Below, piece after piece: positions 47,181 through 54,703 of a stretch of DNA of 64,000 bases (position 1 is the stretch's first letter; every line of letters begins with the position of its first letter). A program made the translations under genes and the position numbers. Where the stretch lies: assembly GCA_947649205.1 (NCBI GenBank), contig CANSQM010000008.1, positions 30,729-94,728 on the forward strand, given 5' to 3'. The notes below the pieces were generated by a model that saw nothing but the letters and a program-made list of their open reading frames with translations, had not been told where the DNA came from and did not search any database. Source of the DNA: an uncultured Enterorhabdus sp. (GTDB taxonomy: Bacteria; Actinomycetota; Coriobacteriia; Coriobacteriales; Eggerthellaceae).

Positions 47181-47219
47181 CGATCATACGGGGACATTAT
47201 ACATGGGGCCGTATGATCG
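47181..47219. promoter_or_regulatory. Inverted-repeat operator around the -10 of the LuxR-type gene
   Basis: CGATCATACGG (47181-47191) and CCGTATGATCG (47209-47219) form a perfect 11-bp inverted repeat. The minus-strand -10 TATAAT lies between them (47201-47196). A protein bound here would cover the promoter. Confidence 0.65.
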
Positions 47220-47271
47220 GTCGAAGGGCGGCCCGAAGACCGCCCGGATACGAAGCTCTCGGGGCCGCCCG

Positions 47272-48582
47272 TTATTCCTCGTCGGGGCGGTCGATGGCCA
47301 TGCAGATGCGGTCGATGCGCAGGCGATCCATGACCAGCACCGTGAAGGTCACCTTGGTGCCGCGATGCTCCAGTACCACCACGTCGCCCTCGGCGGGAAT
47401 GCGGTCGAACAGCGTGAGCAGCAGGCCGCCGGCGGTTTCCACGTCGTCGGCTTCCTCCGGCTCGAAGCCGAGCAGTTCCACCAGGTCGTTGATGGCCAGG
47501 GTGCCGTTGATCTGGTAGGTGCCGTCGGGCAGCTCCTCTACGTCGTCATCGGTGTCGTGGACGTACTCATCGTCGATGCGGCCCACAATCTGCTCCATGA
47601 TGTCGCTCATGGTGACGATGCCGGCCGTGCCGCCGTGCTCGTCCACCACCACGCAGATCTTCGTGCAGCGCTCCTGCATGGTTTCCAGCAGCTTCGCGAT
47701 GGGAATGCTCTCGGGGACGGCGGGCAGCTCGCGGATATTCCACTCGCTCATGGGCGTGTCCAGGGGCATATCCACGAGGTCCTTGGTGTGCACGAAGCCC
47801 ACGATGTGGTCCTTCGAGCCGTGGCACACGGGGTAGCGGGAGTACTTGTACTGGCGGATGAGCTCCAGGTTCTCCTCCAGCGTGTCCTCGGTATCCAGGC
47901 AGATGACGTCGGTGCGGGGGGTCATGATACCCTCGGCGTCCTTGTCGCCCAGGTCGAAGATATTGTCCACGAACTCGTTCTGCTCCGGGTCGATAAGGCC
48001 GTTTTCCGTGGACTCGTCGATGAGCAGCTTGATCTCATCGCCGGTGTACACCTCATGCTCGTCGGCCGGATCGTGGCCGAACAGCTTCATCACCCAGTTA
48101 GTCACCCCGTTGAAGATGACCATGATGGGGTAGGTGATGCGATAGAAGATGCGCAGCGGCCCGGCGGTGCGCAGAGCGTACTTCTCGGTGGAGAAGATGG
48201 CGAAGGACTTCGGGATAAGCTCGCCCACCACCACGTGCAGGGCCGTCACGATGAAGAAGCCCACGGCCACGCAGATGGGGTGGATGGCGGCCTCGGGCAG
48301 GCCGAGGGCCAGCAGCGGGCCTTCCAGCACGGCGGACACGGCCGGCTCGCCGAGCCAGCCGATGGCCAGGGAGGCCAAGGTGATGCCCAGCTGGCAGGCG
48401 GACAGATAGGCGTTGATGTGAGTCGTCACATCGCGGGCCGCCTCGGCGCCGCGGCGCTTCTCGGCCACAGCCATATCGATCTGGCTGCGGCGGACGCGCA
48501 CGAGGGCGAACTCGGCCACAACGAAGAACGCGTTCATCAACAAGAACAGGACAACAAGCAACAAGCAAAGTGCGGTATACAT
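47272..48582 (-). CDS. CNNM/CorC-type (hemolysin C-like) membrane protein with CBS pair
   Basis: 436 residues from ATG 48582; the GTG four codons upstream touches the ribosome-binding sequence. The DUF21/CNNM transmembrane domain (LFLLMNAFFVVAEFALVRVR, NAYLSACQLGITLASLAIGW, VVVGELIPKSFAIF) precedes a tandem CBS module (IMTPRTDVICL, YSRYPVCHGSKDHIVGFVH, IVTMSDIMEQIVG) and a CorC_HlyC domain (YQINGTLAINDLVELLGF). Family members are linked to magnesium and other cation export or homeostasis; haemolytic activity should not be assumed. It is divergent from the MFS gene; the 313-base gap shows no strong promoter. Confidence 0.9.
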   Translation of the reverse strand: MYTALCLLLVVLFLLMNAFFVVAEFALVRVRRSQIDMAVAEKRRGAEAARDVTTHINAYLSACQLGITLASLAIGWLGEPAVSAVLEGPLLALGLPEAAIHPICVAVGFFIVTALHVVVGELIPKSFAIFSTEKYALRTAGPLRIFYRITYPIMVIFNGVTNWVMKLFGHDPADEHEVYTGDEIKLLIDESTENGLIDPEQNEFVDNIFDLGDKDAEGIMTPRTDVICLDTEDTLEENLELIRQYKYSRYPVCHGSKDHIVGFVHTKDLVDMPLDTPMSEWNIRELPAVPESIPIAKLLETMQERCTKICVVVDEHGGTAGIVTMSDIMEQIVGRIDDEYVHDTDDDVEELPDGTYQINGTLAINDLVELLGFEPEEADDVETAGGLLLTLFDRIPAEGDVVVLEHRGTKVTFTVLVMDRLRIDRICMAIDRPDEE

Positions 48583-48895
48583 ACCGTCATGCACCCTTTC
48601 GGTGGATTTCGGGCCGCTTCCCTCTTGGAAGAGCCCCCATCCGTCGACTAAATTACGGGATATATCCTAGGCGATTTCTCGCCGCATCCGCCGAACTGAC
48701 ACCGCTTTACGGTGAACTTTCATAGTGTTGTTGCTTTTCTCGCTCGCGCGCTGGGCCTGTGGGCAAGTTGCCAGCCCTGCAACCGTTCGGCGTGGCCCGC
48801 TGGGGCAAAGGCCGGGGCAGTGGTACAGTAGGTCAGCCCCCCAGAATGCATATCGCGAAGCGCACGCAAGAGACGAGTAGCAGACGAGGTAGAAG

Positions 48896-50893
48896 ATGAA
48901 ACTGTCCCGCAAGGAATGGCTGATGTTGGCGGTGCTGGTGTTCGGCGCCTTTGTCACCGTGTTGAACCAGACGCTGGTTACGCCGGCGTTGCCGTCTATT
49001 ATGGTGGAGATGGCCGTCGATCAGTCTACGGCCCAGTGGCTCACCACGGGCTTTACCCTGGTGAACGCCATCATGATTCCCATTACGGCCTATTTGCAGG
49101 ATCGTTTCTCCACCCGCAAGCTGTTCGTGTTCTCTATGGCCACCTTCGCGGCGGGCACATTGCTGGCGGCACTCGGCCCCAATTTCCCCGTGCTCTTGGG
49201 TGGCCGTCTCGTGCAGGCCATGGGCGCCGGCATCCTCATGCCCGTGACCATGACCGTGCTCATGCTCGTGTTCCCCGTGGATCGCCGCGGGTCGGCCATG
49301 GGCATCTTCGGCCTCGTGATCGCCTTCGCCCCGGCCATCGGCCCCACGGTGGCGGGCTTCGTCATCGACCAGGCCGACTGGCACATCCTGTTCTACATCA
49401 TCTTCGTGCTGTCCCTGGTCATCATCGGCGCATCGCTGTTCCTCGTGGACAACAAGGCCCCGGCGAACAAGGGCGACTCGGTGCTCGATCCGCTGTCGCT
49501 GGCCCTGTCCACCCTGGGCTTCGGGCTCATGCTCTACGGCTTCTCGGCTTTGGGCTCGGCCGGGCTCACTCTGGTGCCCATCGTCACTACCGTGGCCGGC
49601 ACCGCTGGCGTTGTGTGGTTCTTCATCCGCCAGACACGGCTTCCCCACCCCATGCTGCGGGTGGATGTGCTGAAGAACCGCCGCTTCCTCATCGGCACCA
49701 TCATCGGCATGCTCGTGCAGGGGGCGCTGCTGGCCGCCGGCATCCTCATGCCCATCTACGTGCAGTCGCTCCACGGGCTGTCGGCTACGGTCTCGGGCCT
49801 CGTGCTCATGCCCGGCGCCATCCTCATGGGGGTCATGAATCCCGTCGCCGGCAAGTGGTTCGACCGCCACGGCCCGCGCCGCATGGCCATTGTGGGCATG
49901 AGCCTGCTGACGCTCACCACCTTCGCCTTCGCTATTTTGAACCTGACGTCGAGCATTATCTACCTCACCATCGTGTATACCGTGCGCATGTTCTCCATGG
50001 CGCTCGTGAACATGCCTATCACCACCTGGGGCATGAACGCCCTGGACAACAAAGTGATGAACCACGGCACCTCGGTGAACAACACCCTGCGCCAGGTGGC
50101 GGGATCTCTCGGCACGGCCATCATCATCGCCGTATCTACCCAGGTGCAGAATTTCGCCACGCCGGACTTCGGCGCGGCCCAGGGTACCATGTTCGGCATC
50201 AACGCCGCCTTCCTCGTGTGCACGCTGCTGTGCCTGGTGGGCCTGGTCATGACCATTATGTTCGTGAAGGACAAGCCCGGCGAGGAAGCGGCCGTGGACG
50301 AGGGCGGCACGCGCAAGTCGCTGCTCACCTCCATCATGAAGACCGACGTGTACTCCCTTTCCCAGGACGCCACCGTGGAAGAGGCCATGCGCCTGTTCGT
50401 GGAGAAGAACATCTCGGCCGCCCCCATCGTGGATGCGTCGGGCGAGCCGGTGGGCTTCATCTCCGACGGCGACATTCTGAAGCGCCTGAGCCCTCGCCGC
50501 AACTCGTTCACCGATCCTATCGTGCTCATCAACCGCACGGTGCCCGATGAGGAAGGCTACGACGAGAAACTGGCGAAGGTGATGCAGATGCGCGCCAGCG
50601 AGATTGGCGCTGCGAGCCCCATCTGCGTGAGCGTGCACGCGAATCTGACCGACGTGTGCCGCGTGCTGGCCGAGAATCATCTGAAGAAGGTGCCGGTGCT
50701 GGAGGAGGGTCACATCGTGGGCATCATCAACCGCAGCGACATCACCCAGTACTCCATGGCGGCCTACCTGTCCGACCACCCCACCCGCGCCGTCTTCTGC
50801 GGCGACGGACCGAGCGGCCAAAGCGAGTGCGTAGAAGACGGGAAATGCGATTGCGATTGTGACTGTGAGAGCCGGGGCGGTCAGAAGAAGTAA
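48896..50893 (+). CDS. DHA2-type MFS transporter fused to a CBS-domain pair and Cys-rich tail
   Basis: 665 residues from ATG 48896. Residues 1-465 form a 14-helix drug:H+ antiporter-2 family MFS domain (QTLVTPALPSIM, AQWLTTGFTLVNAI, GRLVQAMGAGILMPVTM). From about residue 478 there are two CBS motifs (DATVEEAMRLFVEKNISAAP, VGFISDGDILKRLS; DVCRVLAENHLKKVPVLEEG, IVGIINRSDI). The C-terminus ends with CVEDGKCDCDCDCESRGGQKK minus the first residue (five closely spaced Cys). CBS pairs normally bind adenine nucleotides, so transport may be gated by nucleotide or energy state; the Cys tail may bind metal. Substrate is unknown. Confidence 0.88.
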   Translation: MKLSRKEWLMLAVLVFGAFVTVLNQTLVTPALPSIMVEMAVDQSTAQWLTTGFTLVNAIMIPITAYLQDRFSTRKLFVFSMATFAAGTLLAALGPNFPVLLGGRLVQAMGAGILMPVTMTVLMLVFPVDRRGSAMGIFGLVIAFAPAIGPTVAGFVIDQADWHILFYIIFVLSLVIIGASLFLVDNKAPANKGDSVLDPLSLALSTLGFGLMLYGFSALGSAGLTLVPIVTTVAGTAGVVWFFIRQTRLPHPMLRVDVLKNRRFLIGTIIGMLVQGALLAAGILMPIYVQSLHGLSATVSGLVLMPGAILMGVMNPVAGKWFDRHGPRRMAIVGMSLLTLTTFAFAILNLTSSIIYLTIVYTVRMFSMALVNMPITTWGMNALDNKVMNHGTSVNNTLRQVAGSLGTAIIIAVSTQVQNFATPDFGAAQGTMFGINAAFLVCTLLCLVGLVMTIMFVKDKPGEEAAVDEGGTRKSLLTSIMKTDVYSLSQDATVEEAMRLFVEKNISAAPIVDASGEPVGFISDGDILKRLSPRRNSFTDPIVLINRTVPDEEGYDEKLAKVMQMRASEIGAASPICVSVHANLTDVCRVLAENHLKKVPVLEEGHIVGIINRSDITQYSMAAYLSDHPTRAVFCGDGPSGQSECVEDGKCDCDCDCESRGGQKK

Positions 50894-50974
50894 GAACCGC
50901 ACTAAGTCGTTTCGCCAATTGTCTAAAAAATAAGTTCAGTTTTGTTCCCCAGGTTCGCCCAAGGAACTCAGCGA

Positions 50975-51191
50975 GGTGCCGGGAGAGGCCCGGAATTGTG
51001 CCGAAGGACGGCCGAGCGGCCTCCGCGCCGCGAGGGAAAGTCCTGAGGTGCAAGGCCGGGCCTCTCCCGGCACCGCAGCGTCGGCATAGTTCGCTGGAGC
51101 GTCAGCGCCAGCGAAACAACAGTGAGCAAGCAGCCCCGGCGAGCGAAGGCAACGGGGCTGCTTGGCTTGGGAAGCCGCATGGCCGGCTTCC
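50975..51191. ncRNA. Gene-free region of four consecutive hairpins, candidate structured RNA
   Basis: Perfect inverted repeats follow one another: 19-bp arms at 50975-50993/51056-51074; TTCGCTGG/CCAGCGAA at 51090-51097/51108-51115; AGCAGCCCC/GGGGCTGCT at 51129-51137/51154-51162; GGAAGCCG/CGGCTTCC at 51170-51177/51184-51191. Inside the first, the pairing continues (TTGTGCC with GGTGCAA, then AGGAC with GTCCT) separated by a symmetrical GA/GA internal loop. It lies between the MFS and cysE genes, 50894-51388. No T-tract ends it. It could be a small RNA, a leader of cysE, or a palindromic repeat element. Confidence 0.5.
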
Positions 51192-51388
51192 GTGCGAGGC
51201 AAAGACGCCAGGTGCGCGGGCTGCGATTCGGCGTCGAACGAGCATCTAGTATCTTCACCTTCGATAGTAGCCCTTTCGCCCTCGGCCGCTGTGTGCAACG
51301 GGGAACCGTCGCCTTTCTGCTATCCTATCGAAAACCACGGACAGCCGCCCAGAGGGGCGGTCTGCGCCGCAACCCTTGAGGAGGCCCC

Positions 51389-52330
51389 ATGTTCGGAGAC
51401 AATTTGGAGCGCATCGTCGCCGGTATCGAGAAGAATTACGAGGCGGACGAGATCTTCTTCACCAAGCCCGGCCGCCGCTTTCCCAGCCGCACGGCCATCA
51501 AGGGGCTGCTGACGGAACTGCGCCGGGTGCTGTTCCCTGGTTACTTCGGCCCGGAGATGCTGACCCCCTCTACAAGCCCGAGCTACTTCATCGGCCAAAC
51601 CCTCATTGATATCGAGAGCGTGCTGCGCCAGCAGCTGATTCTGGCGCTCACCTATACCTCTGACGATCGCGATGCGGCGGCGGGTAGCGGCAACCACTTG
51701 TGCGGCGGCTGCACGAGCGATTCCATCTGCGAGCAGACGGCCGACATCTGCACGAAGTTCTTCGAGGAACTGCCCCATATTCAGCGCGTGCTGCTCACCG
51801 ATGTGCAGGCGCTCTACGACGGCGACCCGGCGGCCGGCTCCAAGGAGGAGGTCATCTTCACCTATCCGGGCCTGTACGCCATTTACGTGTACCGCATCGC
51901 CCACGTGCTCTACGACTTGGGGGTGCCCATCATCCCGCGCGTGATGACCGAGATCGCCCACTCCTCCACGGGCATCGACATCGGCGCAGGCGCCACTATT
52001 GGCGAGTACTTCTTCATTGACCACGGCACGGGTGTCGTCATCGGCGAGACCACGGTCATCGGCGACCACGTGAAGCTGTACCAGGGCGTGACCCTGGGAG
52101 CCCTGTCCACCCGTGGCGGCCAGCGTTTGGCCGGGGTGAAGCGCCATCCCACCATCGAGGACGACGTGACCATCTACTCCAACGCCTCGGTGCTCGGTGG
52201 CGAGACGGTCATCGGCAAGGGCTCGGTCATTGCCGGTTCCACCTTCGTGACGTTCTCGGTGCCCCCCAATTCCCGCGTGTCGGTGAAGTCCCAGGAGATC
52301 ACCGTCCGTCAACCGGGGGAGCGGGACTAA
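51389..52330 (+). CDS. cysE: Serine O-acetyltransferase, EpsC-like long form
   Basis: 313 residues from ATG 51389 with GAGGAGG upstream. It acetylates L-serine with acetyl-CoA, the first step of cysteine synthesis. The C-terminal left-handed beta-helix shows hexapeptide repeats and family motifs (IIPRVMTEIAHSSTGIDIGA, FFIDHGTGVVIGETTVIGD, QGVTLGALS, RHPTIEDDVTIYSNASVLGG). The N-terminal helical domain is long, as in EpsC proteins, and has an unusual Cys cluster, HLCGGCTSDSICEQTADIC, which might bind metal or respond to redox state. No cysteine synthase gene is adjacent. Confidence 0.92.
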   Translation: MFGDNLERIVAGIEKNYEADEIFFTKPGRRFPSRTAIKGLLTELRRVLFPGYFGPEMLTPSTSPSYFIGQTLIDIESVLRQQLILALTYTSDDRDAAAGSGNHLCGGCTSDSICEQTADICTKFFEELPHIQRVLLTDVQALYDGDPAAGSKEEVIFTYPGLYAIYVYRIAHVLYDLGVPIIPRVMTEIAHSSTGIDIGAGATIGEYFFIDHGTGVVIGETTVIGDHVKLYQGVTLGALSTRGGQRLAGVKRHPTIEDDVTIYSNASVLGGETVIGKGSVIAGSTFVTFSVPPNSRVSVKSQEITVRQPGERD

Positions 52331-52333
52331 AGG

Positions 52334-52516
52334 ATGGAGAAGCGAGTTCAAACGGTCGAGGACTTTTTGAGATCGCTTCAGGTCCAGAGGGAGGCTCTAG
52401 GGGTTCCCGTGCCAGATGCACCTTTCGCGCTTACTGACGAATACCTCGAAGAGCTTCGTTGCGAGGCGAAGATCGAGAGGCTGGTCGAAGGGGATCCCCG
52501 CTCGCCACGGCCCTGA
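52334..52516 (+). CDS. Possible small acidic protein after cysE
   Basis: 60 codons starting three bases after the cysE stop. The peptide (MEKRVQTVEDFLRSLQVQRE onward) is mostly helical and charged, with a plausible but imperfect ribosome-binding sequence. The ending (GDPRSPRP) is uncharacteristic and it ends just before the convergent YhgE-like gene. It could be a genuine small protein or the start of a truncated one; no family recognised. Confidence 0.35.
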   Translation: MEKRVQTVEDFLRSLQVQREALGVPVPDAPFALTDEYLEELRCEAKIERLVEGDPRSPRP

Positions 52517-52528
52517 ACCGGGGTCGTT

Positions 52529-54703
52529 CTACAGGAACTTCGTCTCGTTCAGTTTGGCGAGGACCCAGTTGTTGAGGCGGATGACGGGGCGGCGCAGCAC
52601 GAGGCCCAGTATGAGGCTCGGGATGAGGAAGGCTGCGAGCTGCCCCATGTTCACCAGGTAGTGATTGCCGTAGATGCCGGCCATGGCTCCCTCCAGCGCC
52701 GGCATGGAATGGGCGAAGGGCAGCCACGGATAGATGGCCCCGAACAGCGGGGCCGAGAGCATTTGCACGGGCATGAGGCCGCCGGAGCCCGCCAGTTGCA
52801 GCACCAACCCGATGATGGCGATGGCCTTGCCGATGTTGCCGAAGGAAACCGTGAGGGTGTACACGAGGTTCGTGAACACCACCGAGGCCAGGCAGCAGGC
52901 GGCCAGATACAGCCAGAAGTGCTCGCATTCCACTCCGAGGAAGAACACGTTGCCGAGCCCTACGATGAGCGCTTGGCCTAGCCCCAGCAGGCAGAACACC
53001 CCGTAGCGCCCGAGGTACAGCTCCGCTTCCGTGGGAGCGCGCCCCATCCGCGCGGCCAGGGCCCTCTGTTGGGTCGGCGAGACGGTCACGCTCATGAGGG
53101 CCACCATGAAGATGGCGCCGATCCACAGGCAGAGCGAGGTGTAGAAGGGGCTCATGGCGCTGCCGTTGTCGGCCATGGGGTACACCGGGATGCGCTCGAG
53201 GCGGGTGGGGGCGGCCAGGAACTGGGCCACGGCGCCGGGGCGGTCGCCGATGATGCGGCGCACCGCCTCGAAGTCCCCGCTGCTCACGGCCTCATTCAGG
53301 TCGCGGCGGGCCTGATCGAGGGGCTCCCGCGCCTGGCGCAGCCCCTCGGCGCAGGAGCGCAGGGCCTGCTCGGCCTCGTTGAGCCCCTGGGAGAGGGAGC
53401 CGGTCGCGCCCCCGAGGCTCGCGGCGGTGGCGTGCAGGGAGTCCAGAAGGCTCTCGGTGTCGTCGCCCACCGCTCCCAGGCTGGCGCTGAGCCGTTCGAG
53501 CTCGCCCTTCAGCTGGTCGCGGTAGGTGTCCTCGGCAGCGGTCAGGCTGTCCCGGGCCTGGCCGACGCTCTCGGCTACCTTCCGATGGGCCTCCTCCAGC
53601 GTGTCCTTGTCGTGGCCGAGGGCCCCTTCGGCCTGCTGCAGGCTTTCCGCGAGGGCGCCGAGCGCCTCTTGGGCCCGGCCCAGCAGGGGTACCGCCGGGC
53701 TATCGGGGTCGGCCGCGGCCAGGGCGTCCTTCAGTTCCCCGTAGGCTGATGCCAAAGCCTCCGCGTCGGCGCGGGTGCTCGCCAGCACCGCTGCGGCCGC
53801 GGCCGGGTCCTCTTCCATGGTGGCGAAGGCCTCCTCCACCGCTGCGGCCACGGCATCATAGCTCTCTCGAGCCGTCGCCAGGTCGCCCTCGGCTCCGTCG
53901 GCGGCTGCCGTCAGGGCGTCCCGGGCCCCCGTGAGGGCCTCGTCGCCCTCGCCGATAAGGGGGCGCACGGCCTCGGGGGCCTTCCCCGCTTCGTCTAGTA
54001 CGGTGCCAGCCGCCGTGGTGAGGGAACCGGTGGCGCCGAGCAGGTCGGCGTAGGCCTCGGTCTGGTCGGCCGCCGCCGCAAGCTCGCCCGTGGCCGCCTC
54101 GAGGCGCTGGCTCAAAGTCTGGGCGTAGGTGAGAATGCCCTCGCCATCCATGAAGTTCGTGAGGCTCGCCGTGGTGCCGAGGGCCACCTTCGCCACGGTA
54201 TCCGCGAAGGTCTCGTCGATGGTTTCCTGCAGGGTGCTCGCCCCGGTGGAGGTGACCCGCTGGGCAATGGCATTCTCCTTCTCGTTGTCCCAGTAGTCGA
54301 TTTTCGCCTCGGTGACCTGGCCGGTGAACACCGTCATCAGGTCGGCGGAGAAGTTCTTCGGAATCACCAGGGCCGCGTAGTACTCCCCCGAGCGCACCCC
54401 GTCGATGGCCTCCTGCTCGCTGACGAACTGCCAGTCGAAGCGATCGTTGGCCCGCAGGGCGCTGAGCACCGACTCGCCGGCGTTGATGGGCGTGGGAAGG
54501 AGGTCGGAGCGGTAGCCCTCGTCCACCGAGGCCACGGCCACCTTGATGTTGCCAGTGCTGTCGTAGGGGTCCCAAAAGCCCAGGGTGGTGAACCAGGCGT
54601 ACAGCGGCGGCACCAGGGTGAGTCCCAGCACCACAATGGCGGCGATGACGTTGCGGAACAGGTGGCGCACGTCCTCGGCGAAGATCGCGGCGATCATCCT
54701 CAT
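52529..54703 (-). CDS. YhgE/Pip-family membrane protein (second of pair)
   Basis: 724 residues. ATG 54703 overlaps the TGA of the upstream gene (ATGA), so translation is coupled. An N-terminal helix (VIAAIVVLGLTLVPPLYAWF) precedes a conserved extracytoplasmic domain (LGFWDPYDSTGNIKVAVASV, YYAALVIPKNFSADLMTVFT) and about 300 residues of Ala/Glu/Leu-rich coiled coil. The last 220 residues contain five or six helices of ABC-2 type. The YhgE/Pip group includes the Lactococcus phage infection protein and type VII secretion-associated EsaA; here the role could be export or a surface receptor. Confidence 0.88.
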   Translation of the reverse strand: MRMIAAIFAEDVRHLFRNVIAAIVVLGLTLVPPLYAWFTTLGFWDPYDSTGNIKVAVASVDEGYRSDLLPTPINAGESVLSALRANDRFDWQFVSEQEAIDGVRSGEYYAALVIPKNFSADLMTVFTGQVTEAKIDYWDNEKENAIAQRVTSTGASTLQETIDETFADTVAKVALGTTASLTNFMDGEGILTYAQTLSQRLEAATGELAAAADQTEAYADLLGATGSLTTAAGTVLDEAGKAPEAVRPLIGEGDEALTGARDALTAAADGAEGDLATARESYDAVAAAVEEAFATMEEDPAAAAAVLASTRADAEALASAYGELKDALAAADPDSPAVPLLGRAQEALGALAESLQQAEGALGHDKDTLEEAHRKVAESVGQARDSLTAAEDTYRDQLKGELERLSASLGAVGDDTESLLDSLHATAASLGGATGSLSQGLNEAEQALRSCAEGLRQAREPLDQARRDLNEAVSSGDFEAVRRIIGDRPGAVAQFLAAPTRLERIPVYPMADNGSAMSPFYTSLCLWIGAIFMVALMSVTVSPTQQRALAARMGRAPTEAELYLGRYGVFCLLGLGQALIVGLGNVFFLGVECEHFWLYLAACCLASVVFTNLVYTLTVSFGNIGKAIAIIGLVLQLAGSGGLMPVQMLSAPLFGAIYPWLPFAHSMPALEGAMAGIYGNHYLVNMGQLAAFLIPSLILGLVLRRPVIRLNNWVLAKLNETKFL

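Noticed and set aside
48833..50902. A 689-codon minus-strand frame opposite the MFS-CBS gene, and a 544-codon shifted frame on the plus strand
   Set aside because: Both are His/Arg/Gly-rich shadows; the MFS and CBS motifs lie in the chosen frame.
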